Shown in pieces: positions 51,904-60,816 of a stretch of 64,000 nucleotides of DNA; the first letter of the stretch is position 1, and each line of letters begins with the position of its first letter. The notes beneath the pieces were generated by a model. That model did not search any database. It saw nothing but the letters and a program-made list of their open reading frames with translations, and was not told where the DNA came from. This stretch comes from Pseudoxanthobacter soli DSM 19599 (GTDB lineage: Bacteria > Pseudomonadota > Alphaproteobacteria > Rhizobiales > Segnochrobactraceae), in contig CAMDHY010000006.1 of assembly GCA_945898215.1 (NCBI GenBank), positions 1-64,000 of the forward strand, read 5' to 3'. The translations under genes and the position numbers were made by a program.

Positions 51904-52320
51904 GGCGTGCGCGCCAGCAGGGCGTCGAGGTTGTCGAGGAAGCGCGGCCAGCCGGCGCGGGCGCCCTCGAGGAAGGGCGTCTGGTTCGGCCGGAAGCCCG
52001 TCTGCACCATCGAAAGCCTGGTGCCGGCGGCCGTCGGCGTCAGCGTGAAGGTGACGACGCTCCTGCGCAAATTGTGCGTCCCAGCTGTAGGAGAGCGACC
52101 GTCCCGGCTCCGCGGCCCGCGCCGCGCACGCCACCGTCCCCCAGTCCGCCTTAATCTCAAAGGTCCGCCTTCATCTCGAACCGGTGGCCGACGACCGGCG
52201 CCCCCGCCATCAGCCACTCGTCCAGAAGCTGCGGCGGCGTCAGCGCCCGCCAGAGCTTTTCCGGCGAATGGGCGAACTCCCGCTGGAAACGACGCTGGCC
52301 GTCTCGCCCGCGGCTGCGGT
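51900..52320 (-). pseudogene. Decayed SRPBCC/AHSA1-family gene
   Basis: Pieces of one SRPBCC protein occur in successive frames on this strand: EFAHSPEKLWRALTPPQLLDEWLMAGAPVVGHRFEMKAD, then EIKADWGTV...GRSLSYSWDA, then VVTFTLTPTAAGTRLSMVQTGFRPNQTPFLEGARAGWPRFLDNLDALL. The first break is a near-exact 19-base duplication around 52150-52190 (GAGATGAAGGCGGAC... repeated as GAGATTAAGGCGGAC), which shifts the frame; a second shift lies near 52070 and another seems to affect the N-terminus. The gene is not functional as read. The upstream limit is approximate. Confidence 0.8.
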
Positions 52321-52428
52321 CGCGGCGCGCCCCGTGGAAACGACCAACGATACCGTTCCCGCGGCTTGCCCGGGATCGAGCCCGATGGCGACGCGGAAGC
52401 GGCCAATGCCACGGGCCCACCCGGCGCC

Positions 52429-54048
52429 TCAATACCCGACTGCAATCCCGTCGAGACGCGGGTCGGATGCGCCACACAATGCCGCCCTGGACAGTTCGAT
52501 GGCCTGCGCGCTGCCTTCGAACGAACGCATGAAATCATGCGGAGCTTCCCAGTCCTTCGGGATTTCCTCTCCGTGCGACACGTCGTGTCCCATGGCCTGG
52601 AGTTTCTCCGCAAGCGACTTGTCTGCATGAGGTTCGACGGAAATCCGCTTGCCATCCAGAACCCGTACGCGAGGCGCGTCGATCGCCTCCTGCAAGTTCA
52701 TTCGCCGGTCGAGAAGATTGACGAGGATCTGCACCTGACCCTGTGGTTGCATATTGGCGCCCATGCAGCCGAAGGTCATGCGGAAGTCGCCGGCCTCGTT
52801 GAGCAGCATGGAAGGCAGGATCGTGTGGCGCACCCGCTTGCCGGGGGCGGCAACGTTGGGGCGCCCGTCCTGCAATTCGAAGTCCGCGCCGCGATTGTGG
52901 AGGATCACGCCGGTGCCTGGAGCAATGAGGCCGGAGCCGAACACGTCGGAAATGCTGGTGATCAGCGAGACCGCGTTGCGATCCTTGTCCATGACCGTGA
53001 GATAGGTGGTGTCGCCGTAGATCCGCCCGGCCACGGGGTTGTCCAGTGCGACGTTGTTGCAGATCAGGCTGCGGCGCTGATCGACATAGAGATCGGACAG
53101 CAGGGTTTCGACCGGCGTCTCGAAGAACATCGGATCGGCCACATAACGCTCGGCGTCGGCGAATGCGAGTTTCAGTGCCTCCAGGATGAGGTGCGAGGCG
53201 CCGGCGCTGTCCGTCTCGAACATGGCCTTGAGGTCGTAGGCCTCCAGGATGCGCAGCGCTTCCAGCACAACGATGCCCTGTCCGTTCGGCGGGAGCTCGA
53301 GAACGGTATGGCCGCGATACTTGGCGCGGATGGGTTCCACCCATTCCGCATGGGGGGCGTCGAAGTCGCTCGCCTCGAGGAAGCCGCCACGGCTGTTCAC
53401 CACCTCGAGGATCGCATCGCGCACGCTGCCCGCATAGAGGGCGGAGCGGCCCTCCTTCCCGATCCGGCGCCAGGTCGCGGCAAGCTCCTTCTGCTTGAAG
53501 ATCTGGCCGGCCCGGGGCGGAACGCCACCAGGCAAGTAGGCGTCCGGCGTCGTGTCGAAATGCTGAAGCTTCGAGGCGCCCCACTGCCAGACGTGGGAGA
53601 TCTTGAGGCCGACCGGATAGCCTTCTTCCGCGTAGGAAAGGACCGGTGCCACGATATCCGCGAGGTCCAGGGTGCCGAACCGCTCGTGCAGGGCCAGGTA
53701 GCCGTCCAGCGCGCCCGGCACGCTCACGGTGAGCGCACCGTCCTTGGGCATCGTGGTGTGGCCCTGGTTGCGGATCGCCTCGGCCGTGCAGCGTGAGCCG
53801 GAGCGTCCGCTGCCGTTGAGGGCGAAGATCTCGCCATTGTGGCGGACAAGCGCGAAGCAGTCGCCACCGAGCCCGTTCATCATGGGCTCGGTGAGGTTCA
53901 CCATGGCGGCCATGGCGACCGCCGCATCGATTGCGTTGCCGCCCGCGCGCAGGATGTCACGGCCCACCGCCGCCGCAAGCGGCTGGCTCGAGCATGCGAG
54001 ACCGTGCCTCGCATAGACCGGCGCACGGAAGATGTTGAAGGGCTTCAT
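52429..54048 (-). CDS. Gamma-glutamyltransferase family protein
   Basis: A 539-residue N-terminal-nucleophile hydrolase family member (gamma-glutamyltransferase/glutathione hydrolase or cephalosporin acylase-like). Conserved parts: GGNAIDAAVAMAAMVNLTEPMMNGLGGDCFALV, SVPGALDGYLALHERFGTL and the autoprocessing site YGDTTYLTVMDKDRNAVSLI with the catalytic threonine, then PGKRVRHTILPSM. No signal peptide is visible, so it may be cytoplasmic, unlike periplasmic Ggt. The amide substrate is not predictable. Confidence 0.88.
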   Translation of the reverse strand: MKPFNIFRAPVYARHGLACSSQPLAAAVGRDILRAGGNAIDAAVAMAAMVNLTEPMMNGLGGDCFALVRHNGEIFALNGSGRSGSRCTAEAIRNQGHTTMPKDGALTVSVPGALDGYLALHERFGTLDLADIVAPVLSYAEEGYPVGLKISHVWQWGASKLQHFDTTPDAYLPGGVPPRAGQIFKQKELAATWRRIGKEGRSALYAGSVRDAILEVVNSRGGFLEASDFDAPHAEWVEPIRAKYRGHTVLELPPNGQGIVVLEALRILEAYDLKAMFETDSAGASHLILEALKLAFADAERYVADPMFFETPVETLLSDLYVDQRRSLICNNVALDNPVAGRIYGDTTYLTVMDKDRNAVSLITSISDVFGSGLIAPGTGVILHNRGADFELQDGRPNVAAPGKRVRHTILPSMLLNEAGDFRMTFGCMGANMQPQGQVQILVNLLDRRMNLQEAIDAPRVRVLDGKRISVEPHADKSLAEKLQAMGHDVSHGEEIPKDWEAPHDFMRSFEGSAQAIELSRAALCGASDPRLDGIAVGY

Positions 54049-54154
54049 GGATTCCTCGCACGAGAGAATTTCGTCGGGATGCGGGCGATGTCGCCCGGAC
54101 TGCGGCGGGCCTTGTTTTCAAGGAGAGCATATCGCTTGATGTCACGGGGAACGG

Positions 54155-54679
54155 TCAACGCCGAGCTCCCCTGTCTTCATGCTTATGCTTGGTCTCCAAG
54201 TCATGAGCGGTCTTCTGTTTGTTCTCCAGATCATGCGCGGTTTGGCTGTACGTAGCCATCCCGAATAGAACCGAGGTCGTCCAGGCGATGGTTATCAAGC
54301 CGGACAAGGCCATTGTCACGGTAATCAGATCCCAGTCGACCGGTAGCGGGTCTGTCCCGAAGCCGACAGTAGTGTATGTACTTCCTGCAAAAACAATCGC
54401 TTGATGCGTATTTTCGATCAATCCTATCCATTTCAATGCATATCCGAGAAGTAGGATCTCAAAGATATGTGCCAAAGACAGGAAGAACGCACCAACCATG
54501 AAGAAGGCTTGTGCAGATTTGTATCTCTCTCTGTTGATCAGGCGCTGAGCGTGTGTCCGGTAGATCCTGCTAGAAAAAAACATGTAGAATCCATGGAATA
54601 CCAAAATTCCAAAAAGAAACAAGCCGCTCCAGAGGAGCGCGTAAGAGTTGAATACGAAATCCGAAGTGGTACTAGACAT
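54155..54679 (-). CDS. Potassium-channel-like membrane protein
   Basis: A 174-residue protein with three hydrophobic segments (about 13-35, 58-85 and 117-142) and a re-entrant pore loop AIVFAGSTYTTVGFGTDP. The selectivity-filter text T104-V-G-F-G108 matches potassium channels of the ion-trans-2 type. The cytoplasmic tail ends in two 10-residue repeats (TAHDLENKQK, TAHDLETKHK; 147-166). It has one pore motif, so four subunits would be needed. Base composition is clearly less GC-rich than the flanks, suggesting acquisition. Confidence 0.75.
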   Translation of the reverse strand: MSSTTSDFVFNSYALLWSGLFLFGILVFHGFYMFFSSRIYRTHAQRLINRERYKSAQAFFMVGAFFLSLAHIFEILLLGYALKWIGLIENTHQAIVFAGSTYTTVGFGTDPLPVDWDLITVTMALSGLITIAWTTSVLFGMATYSQTAHDLENKQKTAHDLETKHKHEDRGARR

Positions 54680-54784
54680 CAGGCCCTACTGCCCGCCTGC
54701 TCTGCCTGATCAAGGTCGAACTCATACGGAAGCGGCATCCCGCCAACGCCGGCGCTACGTGGTGCGTCGTTTTGATCGGACGTG

Positions 54785-54811
54785 TTTCCGGCGGGCATTG
54801 TCCGCCGGAAA
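54785..54811. terminator. Hairpin downstream of the bicupin gene
   Basis: A perfect 10-bp stem, TTTCCGGCGG (54785-54794) and CCGCCGGAAA (54802-54811), with a seven-base loop, lies 43 bases after the bicupin stop and before the channel gene on the same strand. It probably ends the bicupin transcript. Confidence 0.6.
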
Positions 54812-54853
54812 ACATCTGGCATGGGCCCGGACATGGCTCGTAAGGCCGTCGAT

Positions 54854-55894
54854 TTACTTGTCGACAGGATTGACGCGCGGTACGATCAGTGGATCCGCCG
54901 CCGTGAACGGGAAGTCTGGAAGGTTTGCCACATTCACGCCGAACGTGGCCGCCACGACTTCCGGCGCATAGCAGCTCACCATCGACTTGGCGCCGATGTC
55001 GGCCGGTATCGCCTGATCGAAGAAGATCAGGAAGTGGATGTCGCCGCTGCCGATATCCTCGATGTGGTGAGGATAAGCCCGCGGTATGAAATAGACATCG
55101 CCCGGCTTCAACTCGTAGGTGTCCACATTGCCGCCGGGGCTCAGCACGGTCATCCGCGCCTGACCTTGCACGACAAAACCCATCTCGGCCGTCTGCGGGT
55201 GCCAGTGGACTTCCCGCATGCCGGCGTCCGACACGTGCACCGAAAACATGGCGATGTCCTTCAGCACCGGCCAGACATCGCCCTTGGCGGTGTGTGCGGA
55301 TCCGGCGGGCGATGAGATCGGCGCCTGTGCGGCCTCGAGGCTCAGTTTGTAGGGGTTGATGTGGCGGGCCGCGATTTCCGGCGGCGATCCCTGTGGCAGG
55401 GCGGCGAAATGAACGTCTTGGGCCGAGCGCGGCAGCGCTGCAAACTGGGCCGCCGGCAGGCCGAAAGTATTGCCGAGCACGGCGTCCGTCATGCATCCGA
55501 AGGTGCCGGACAGGCCAAAATCTTCAGGGCGTTCGTTGCTGAAGGCGAGGATGAACTCGGCCTCCTCGGTGCCGATGTTTTCGATGTGGTGCATCTCGCC
55601 GGACGGGATGAAGAACATCTCGCCGGGCGAAATGGTGAAGGTGTCGCGGCGGGAGTGGTTGCCGGCAATGGTCACCAGCACCTGGCCCCGCAAGCAATAG
55701 CCGAGCTCGTTGCCGTTGGCGTGCCAATGCGGCTCGCGGACCGCGCTTGGGGCGAGCAGCAGCCGGCGGATGGACAGCCTCTCCAGAATGGGGAAACTGC
55801 CGGCGTCGAGGCTCGTGATGGAGCCGAATGCGCTCTTGGTTCCCGGTGTTTGCCCGGTGAGCGATTTAACGTGAACGGATTTCGACGGCCCCAT
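54854..55894 (-). CDS. Bicupin, oxalate decarboxylase-like
   Basis: A 346-residue two-domain cupin. Each half has a metal-binding cupin motif: REPHWHANGNELGYCLRG with PSGEMHHIEN, and REVHWHPQTAEMGFVVQG with PRAYPHHIED, i.e. HxHx4-6E...H twice. This architecture is that of manganese-dependent oxalate decarboxylases and related storage-type bicupins. No signal peptide is seen. The 435 bases upstream of its start (55895-56329) have no gene I can support; a 76-codon frame on the minus strand there looks accidental, and AACTTGGTG is repeated at 56052 and 56067. Confidence 0.82.
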   Translation of the reverse strand: MGPSKSVHVKSLTGQTPGTKSAFGSITSLDAGSFPILERLSIRRLLLAPSAVREPHWHANGNELGYCLRGQVLVTIAGNHSRRDTFTISPGEMFFIPSGEMHHIENIGTEEAEFILAFSNERPEDFGLSGTFGCMTDAVLGNTFGLPAAQFAALPRSAQDVHFAALPQGSPPEIAARHINPYKLSLEAAQAPISSPAGSAHTAKGDVWPVLKDIAMFSVHVSDAGMREVHWHPQTAEMGFVVQGQARMTVLSPGGNVDTYELKPGDVYFIPRAYPHHIEDIGSGDIHFLIFFDQAIPADIGAKSMVSCYAPEVVAATFGVNVANLPDFPFTAADPLIVPRVNPVDK

Positions 55895-56329
55895 CTGTTT
55901 CCCCTGCCTCTATGCCCTCGCAACGACGTATGCGGGGTCTGCGAAGTGCGCGCAATTCACGTTGTCACAGAGGCCACCATATCCGTAGGCAAGGGAGAGT
56001 TTCCACGTCTGCGTTGCGCCCGCGTCAACTGTTCGCTGCATTGCACTCTGCAACTTGGTGTGACGAAACTTGGTGGGTGTCCGGCGGCCGGCCGTCTTGA
56101 ACCGCAGGCCGAAGCGGCTCTCAACCCATCGAGGATGCAACCGATGACGCTGCGGGCGACCGGCCGCCGACGGGCCCTGGAATGGGGTTCGACCTTCCAG
56201 AATGCCCCTGAAACGCGGGCGCGGCTCTGGTCGAGGTGCACACTCGCCGTCCCCTCCGGGCCGGAGGCGGTCGTGCCTGTCGTCACCGCTGGACGCAAAC
56301 CCAGGTTGAAGACGGACGGCGTCTCGGCG

Positions 56330-57010
56330 CTATCCCGCGAGCCGGCGGAACGCCGCCTCCACCGTCGCCGTGATCGTGGCTTCGCGGTCTCCCTGCCCGG
56401 AAGGGAAGGGGAAGTGGCCGGCGAGCACGAGGGTGGCGAGGCCGTGGATGGTGGCCCAGGTCATCGCCACGTCGAGGCGCGTGTCGGGGTGGGCGAGCGG
56501 GGCCGGCGTGGCGCGGAGCTCGGCGACGAGGCCGACGAGCTGCTCGAACGCCGCAGACGCCGCCGTGCAGAGGGCCTCGTCGGTGTGGTCGAGCACGGCG
56601 TGGCGGAACATCAGGGCGAAGTGCTGCGGGTTGTCGCGGGCAAAGCGCATGTAGCCCTTCGCCGCCGCGGCGTAGCGGGCGGTGCGCTCGTGCGGAGCGG
56701 CTGCGATCTCGGCGGCGATGGTGTCGTGCAGGCGCGCGAAGCCGGTCGCCGCCATCGCGGTGAGGAGCCCGGTGACGTCGCCGAAGTGGTGGGCGGGGGC
56801 GGCGTGCGAGACGCCGGCACGCCGGGCGCATTCCCTGAGCGTAAAACCCTCGAGGCCGCGCTCGGCCAGCACCACTTCGGCGGCGGCGAGAAGCTGCGTG
56901 CGCAGGTCGCCGTGGTGATAGTGATAGGGCCGACGCGGCTTCGGCCCGGCCGGGGGCTCGGACGGGGGCGCGCTGGTCTCGGGGGCGGACCTGTCGTCGG
57001 GATCGGGCAC
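56330..57010 (-). CDS. TetR/AcrR-family regulator
   Basis: A 226-residue regulator. A proline-rich leader (~25 residues) precedes YHHGDLRTQLLAAAEVVLAERGLEGFTLRECARRAGVSHAAPAHHFGDVTGLLTAMA, a TetR helix-turn-helix domain of the subgroup with WHG-type C-terminal domain (MTWATIHGLATLVLAGHF). The annotated start is a GTG; a start nearer the domain is possible. It is divergent from the ABA4-like and membrane-protein genes across a 583-base spacer with two related dyad sites. Confidence 0.88.
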   Translation of the reverse strand: MPDPDDRSAPETSAPPSEPPAGPKPRRPYHYHHGDLRTQLLAAAEVVLAERGLEGFTLRECARRAGVSHAAPAHHFGDVTGLLTAMAATGFARLHDTIAAEIAAAPHERTARYAAAAKGYMRFARDNPQHFALMFRHAVLDHTDEALCTAASAAFEQLVGLVAELRATPAPLAHPDTRLDVAMTWATIHGLATLVLAGHFPFPSGQGDREATITATVEAAFRRLAG

Positions 57011-57256
57011 GGTCGCGGGCCTCGTCGGGGCAAAGGGCGAAGGGACAATCGGGCGAAGGGAGATCCGGCGAAGGGGTATGGGTCGAGGACCCCGTCGCCC
57101 GCGGGGGCGGCATCGTCGAGCGCTATCCTGACGGCGTCAACATCGACGGCGACGGCGGCCGGTCACGGGGCGGAATCCTCAGCGTTCGCAAGGGGATGGC
57201 GCGCAGGAGGCAGGCACCGTGGCGCCACCGTCGGCCGCCGCACCGTGCACGACGAT

Positions 57257-57410
57257 CATCTTGACACTGCAAACATGGCCGGCGCCGACGCCCCGTGCCG
57301 GGGCGGAAAGGCGTGGCACGTCAAGGGTATGGTGCGATCGACACCGGCGCCATGACGGCACCGTCCCCGTCGCGACCGCGCGCAGCGCCCATCTTGACAG
57401 CGGCAAGATG
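57257..57410. promoter_or_regulatory. Two related dyad sites between TetR and ABA4-like genes
   Basis: CATCTTGACA occurs at 57257-57266 and again at 57390-57399. The second copy is part of an exact inverted repeat, CATCTTG (57390-57396), seven-base spacer, CAAGATG (57404-57410); the first is followed by a diverged arm (GCAAACATG). Each copy contains a TTGACA -35-like hexamer. They are candidate operators for the adjacent TetR protein. The rest of 57011-57593 shows no gene. Confidence 0.5.
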
Positions 57411-57593
57411 CATGCGCCATCCTGTATCTAGACACCGTCAAGACCGGCCCGTCTGTTTCTCGGGACGGTCCGCAAGATCGGACCGCCCGCCTCCCCGGAC
57501 GATCCGCCAGGCCGGGCCCTCCGTATCCCCGAGCGCCCCGCAAGACCGAGATGCCCGCATCCCCGGGCGCTCGACGAGACCGAGGCTTTTCCA

Positions 57594-58133
57594 ATGCCGT
57601 CGCCGTCGCCCGACCCCTCCCTCGCCGCCCTCGCGGGCCCGCCGCTCGACGCCCCGGCCTTGCCGAACGCCCCGGTTTTGCTGGATGCGCTCGTGCCGCT
57701 CGACACCTGGTTCTCGCTCGCGGGAGCGCTGGCGATGGCCGGCTGGGTGCTGCTGGTGGTGTTCCCGAGGAGCCCGCTCGTCACCGACCGCCTGGTCGGG
57801 CTCGGCATTCCCGCTTCGATCGGCGTGCTCTATGCCGGGCTGATCCTCGCCTTCTGGGCCGGCAGTCCCGGCGGCTACGGCTCGCTCGACGAGGTTGCGG
57901 CGCTGTTTACCGTGCGCGGGCTCCTGCTCGCCGGCTGGGTGCACTATCTCGCCTTCGACCTCTTCGTCGGCGCCTGGCAGGTGCGCACGGCAAGGGCGGA
58001 AGGGATCCCCCACCTCCTCGTCGTGCCCTGCCTGGCGATGACCTTCCTGTTCGGCCCCGTCGGCCTGTTGATGTTCCTCGTCCTCCGCTTCTTCCGCGGC
58101 CTGTCGCGGCGCACCGTGGGAGTCCCCGCATGA
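57594..58133 (+). CDS. ABA4-like (DUF4281) membrane protein
   Basis: A 179-residue membrane protein. After ~35 residues of leader, four helices appear (TWFSLAGALAMAGWVLLVVFP, IPASIGVLYAGLILAFW, LLLAGWVHYLAFDLFVGAWQ, LVVPCLAMTFLFGPVGLLMFLVL). The WxHYLxFDLxxGxW core is the hallmark of DUF4281, the family of plant ABA4. Bacterial function is unknown. Its TGA overlaps the ATG of the next membrane-protein gene, so they are coupled. Confidence 0.85.
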   Translation: MPSPSPDPSLAALAGPPLDAPALPNAPVLLDALVPLDTWFSLAGALAMAGWVLLVVFPRSPLVTDRLVGLGIPASIGVLYAGLILAFWAGSPGGYGSLDEVAALFTVRGLLLAGWVHYLAFDLFVGAWQVRTARAEGIPHLLVVPCLAMTFLFGPVGLLMFLVLRFFRGLSRRTVGVPA

Positions 58134-59020
58134 CCGCCGCGTCCTCCGCCACGATGTCTGCCGCAGCGGCGAATCCCGCTGCGGCCTCAACGGATTACGG
58201 CCCGCTCGCCGTCGTCGCGGCGGCGCTGCGGCGGGAGAGGGCGCTCGTCATCACGACGCTCGCGATCCTGGCGCTGGCGCTGCCGACGATCGTCGCGCTG
58301 CTCACCGAGACGCGGACGCTCGCCGGGCTCAACGTCTGGATCAAGCCGCTGAAGTTCGACGCTTCCGTCATCGTGCTGCTCGCCACCTACGCCATCGGCT
58401 TCGGCCTCGCGCGCGCCGACGATCGCCGCCGCCTCGGGGTGCGGGTGGCGGTCGGGCTGGTGGTGGTCTCCGCCGTGCTGGAGATCGCCTACATCACCTT
58501 GCAGGCGGCGCGCGGGGAGGCCTCGCACTTCAACCAGACGAGCGCCTGGGAAGCCGCCGCGTTCGGGCTGATGGGGCTGTTCGCGGTGATCCTGACGGCG
58601 GGCGCCGGGGTGGCGGCGGTCCTGGTCTGGCGCGCCGGGGCGAAGGGGCTCGGCGACGGGCTGTGGCTGGGCCTCGTCATCGGCTTTGCGCTGACGTTCG
58701 TTCTCGGCATCGTCACGGGCTTTGCGATCGGCGGCAACGGCGGCCACTTCGTCGCGGCCCTCGGGGCGATGCCGGGAAGCGACCTCGGCGGCATCCCCGT
58801 GTTCGGCTGGTCGCGCGACGTCGGCGACCTGCGCGCCGCCCACTTCGTCGGCCTGCACCTGATGCAGGTGGTGCCGCTCGTCGGCCTCGCGGCCGACCGG
58901 CTGGCGCCGCGGGCGTCGCGTCCGGCGGTGCTGGTCGCAGCGCTCGCGCTGACAGGGCTGACGGTGTGGGCCCTCGCCGTGGCGCTGTCGGGCCAGTCGG
59001 TGGTGCCGGCGGGGTGGTGA
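58130..59020 (+). CDS. Multi-pass membrane protein of unknown function
   Basis: A 296-residue integral membrane protein with about seven helices. Recognisable segments are LTETRTLAGLNVWIKPLKFDASVIVLLATYAIG, ARGEASHFNQTSAWEAAAFGLMGLFAV and GDLRAAHFVGLHLMQVVPLVG; the last has conserved-looking histidines within a helix, which could bind heme or metal (inference). I do not know a named function. Translational overlap with the ABA4-like gene indicates a shared task. Confidence 0.75.
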   Translation: MTAASSATMSAAAANPAAASTDYGPLAVVAAALRRERALVITTLAILALALPTIVALLTETRTLAGLNVWIKPLKFDASVIVLLATYAIGFGLARADDRRRLGVRVAVGLVVVSAVLEIAYITLQAARGEASHFNQTSAWEAAAFGLMGLFAVILTAGAGVAAVLVWRAGAKGLGDGLWLGLVIGFALTFVLGIVTGFAIGGNGGHFVAALGAMPGSDLGGIPVFGWSRDVGDLRAAHFVGLHLMQVVPLVGLAADRLAPRASRPAVLVAALALTGLTVWALAVALSGQSVVPAGW

Positions 59021-59027
59021 GGTCGGC

Positions 59028-59927
59028 TCAGGCCGAGGGGGTGCCGAGGTCCGCGAGGCGGCCTGCGAGAAAGTCGGCGAAGGCGCGGGCGGCGGGCTTG
59101 GTGGCCGCATGTGCCGGGAAGACGGCGGACAGCTCGACGCTGCCCATGTCCCAGCCGGAGAGCACCGGCACGAGGGCGCCGGTGGCGAGCTCCGCCGCGA
59201 GGCCGAGGCGCGAGGCGGAGACGATGCCGAGGCCGGCGACGGCGACCGCGACCGCGACCTCGTTGCTGTTGGTGACGATCCGCCCCTCCACCCGCACCGA
59301 CACCGCCTTGCCGTCGTGGCGGAACGACCACGCCTGGCCGGCGAGGGAGGGGCCGACGATGACGTCGTGGGCGGCGAGGTCGGCCGGGCAGGTGAGGGGC
59401 GGCGCGGTCGCGAGATAGAGCGGAGACGCCGCCGCCAGCCGCGGGAGGCTCGCGAGGCGGCGGGCGACGGCGGTCGAGTCCGGCAGGGCGCCGAAGCGCA
59501 AGGCCACGTCGACGCCCTCGCCGACGAGATCCTGGCGGACGTCGCTGGTGGCGAGCTCGATGCGCAGGCCCAGATGGCGGGCGGCGAAGGCCGGCAAGGC
59601 GGGGGCGACGACGCGGGTCGCGAGGCTCGAGGAGACGCCGACGCGCAGCAGGCCGCGCAGCTCGCCGGTGCCGCGGACGGCATGCTCCGCCTCCTCGAGG
59701 GCGGCGAGGATCGGTTCGAGGCGCTGCAGGAATTCGAGGCCGGCCTCCGTCGGCGCGACGGCGCGGGTGGTGCGGACGAACAGCGCCGTGCCGATCTCGC
59801 GCTCGAGGGTGGCGATGATGCGCGACACCGTCGGCTGCGGGACGCCGAGCTCGCGACCGGCTGCGGTGAAGCTGCCGCGGCGGGCGACGCGGGAAAACAG
59901 GCGGAGCGCCGAGAGCCGGTCATTCAT
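59028..59927 (-). CDS. LysR-family transcriptional regulator
   Basis: A 299-residue LysR regulator: N-terminal winged helix (ALRLFSRVARRGSFTAAGRELGVPQPTVSRIIATLEREIGTALFVRTTR) and a substrate-binding domain (about 90-295). The ATG at 59927 begins the canonical MNDRLSAL start. It is divergent from the peroxiredoxin-like gene and probably regulates it, through a site in the 111-base spacer. Confidence 0.93.
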   Translation of the reverse strand: MNDRLSALRLFSRVARRGSFTAAGRELGVPQPTVSRIIATLEREIGTALFVRTTRAVAPTEAGLEFLQRLEPILAALEEAEHAVRGTGELRGLLRVGVSSSLATRVVAPALPAFAARHLGLRIELATSDVRQDLVGEGVDVALRFGALPDSTAVARRLASLPRLAAASPLYLATAPPLTCPADLAAHDVIVGPSLAGQAWSFRHDGKAVSVRVEGRIVTNSNEVAVAVAVAGLGIVSASRLGLAAELATGALVPVLSGWDMGSVELSAVFPAHAATKPAARAFADFLAGRLADLGTPSA

Positions 59928-59947
59928 GGCAACGATGAATAACTCAA

Positions 59948-59964
59948 AGCCGGTTCTGCCGGCT
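59948..59964. promoter_or_regulatory. Inverted repeat in LysR/peroxiredoxin spacer
   Basis: AGCCGG-TTCTG-CCGGCT, an exact dyad 21 bases from the LysR start and 75 from the peroxiredoxin start. Size and position suit a LysR-type binding site. Confidence 0.5.
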
Positions 59965-60038
59965 ACAGCCAGGGAGCCGAATGAGCGATCAACGTCCTCA
60001 TCAACGCCGCTGCGGCGGCCGACGACAGGGGACCGACG

Positions 60039-60704
60039 ATGAGCCTGCAAGCCACCCTCGACGCCTACAGGGCGAATTTCGAAGCCAACGTGGCCCCGCC
60101 CGACGTGGTGGCGGTGATGCGCCGGGTGACGGCCGATCTCGTCGCCACCGGCCAGGCGGAGCGGGCCTTGAAGGCGGGCGACCGGGCGCCGGCATTCAGC
60201 CTCGCCGACCCCGATGGTGCGACGGTCTCGTCCGCGGATCTCCTGGCGCAGGGGCCGCTGGTGCTGACCTTCTATCGCGGCGTCTGGTGCCCCTACTGCA
60301 ACTTCGACCTCGCGGCTCTGGAGGCGGCGCGCGGCGAGATCGAGGCGCGCGGCGCCCGGCTGGTGGCGGTATCGCCGCAGACGCCGGCGAACAGCCGCAA
60401 GGCGCAGCGCACCGGCAAGCTCGGCTTCCCGATCCTCTCCGACACCGGCGGCGCCGTGGCGGCGGCCTTCGGTTTGCGCTGGTCGTTTCCCGAAGACCTG
60501 AAGCGCATCTACACGGGCTTCGGCGTCGACCTCGCCGTCTTCAACGACGATACGTCCTGGACGCTGCCGATGCCCGCCCGCTACGCCATCGGCCGCGACG
60601 GCGTCATCGCCTACGCCGAGGTCAATCCCGACTACACCCGCCGGCCAGAGCCGTCGGACCTCTTCCCGACGCTCGACCGCTTGCGGCGAGCCACCGCGGC
60701 TTGA
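60039..60704 (+). CDS. AhpC/TSA-family peroxiredoxin-like protein
   Basis: A 221-residue thioredoxin-fold protein. The active-site stretch is LVLTFYRGVWCPYCNFDLAAL (CxxC, near residue 87-90), in the position of the peroxidatic cysteine of peroxiredoxin-like family proteins. The downstream VAVSPQTPANSRKA and FPILSDTGGAVAAAFGLRWSFPEDLKRIY are typical. It probably reduces organic peroxides in the cytosol. It is divergent from the LysR gene. Confidence 0.9.
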   Translation: MSLQATLDAYRANFEANVAPPDVVAVMRRVTADLVATGQAERALKAGDRAPAFSLADPDGATVSSADLLAQGPLVLTFYRGVWCPYCNFDLAALEAARGEIEARGARLVAVSPQTPANSRKAQRTGKLGFPILSDTGGAVAAAFGLRWSFPEDLKRIYTGFGVDLAVFNDDTSWTLPMPARYAIGRDGVIAYAEVNPDYTRRPEPSDLFPTLDRLRRATAA

Positions 60705-60737
60705 CGGGAGGGCGGACCCCGACCACCGGAACGAAGA

Positions 60738-60762
60738 CCGCCCGGCGGGGTGCGCCGGGCGG
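60738..60762. terminator. Hairpin between convergent genes
   Basis: CCGCCCGGCG (60738-60747), loop GGGTG, CGCCGGGCGG (60753-60762): a perfect 10-bp stem between the peroxiredoxin-like gene and the convergent secreted-protein gene. No T-run. Likely terminator for one or both. Confidence 0.7.
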
Positions 60763-60816
60763 GATCTCGTTCAGGTCTTGATCGAGGACCGCGCCACCGC
60801 GCGGTCGCTCGCGACC

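Noticed and set aside
55910-56140. A 76-codon minus-strand frame upstream of the bicupin gene
   Set aside because: No recognisable motif or ribosome binding site, and the composition is mixed; kept as noncoding.
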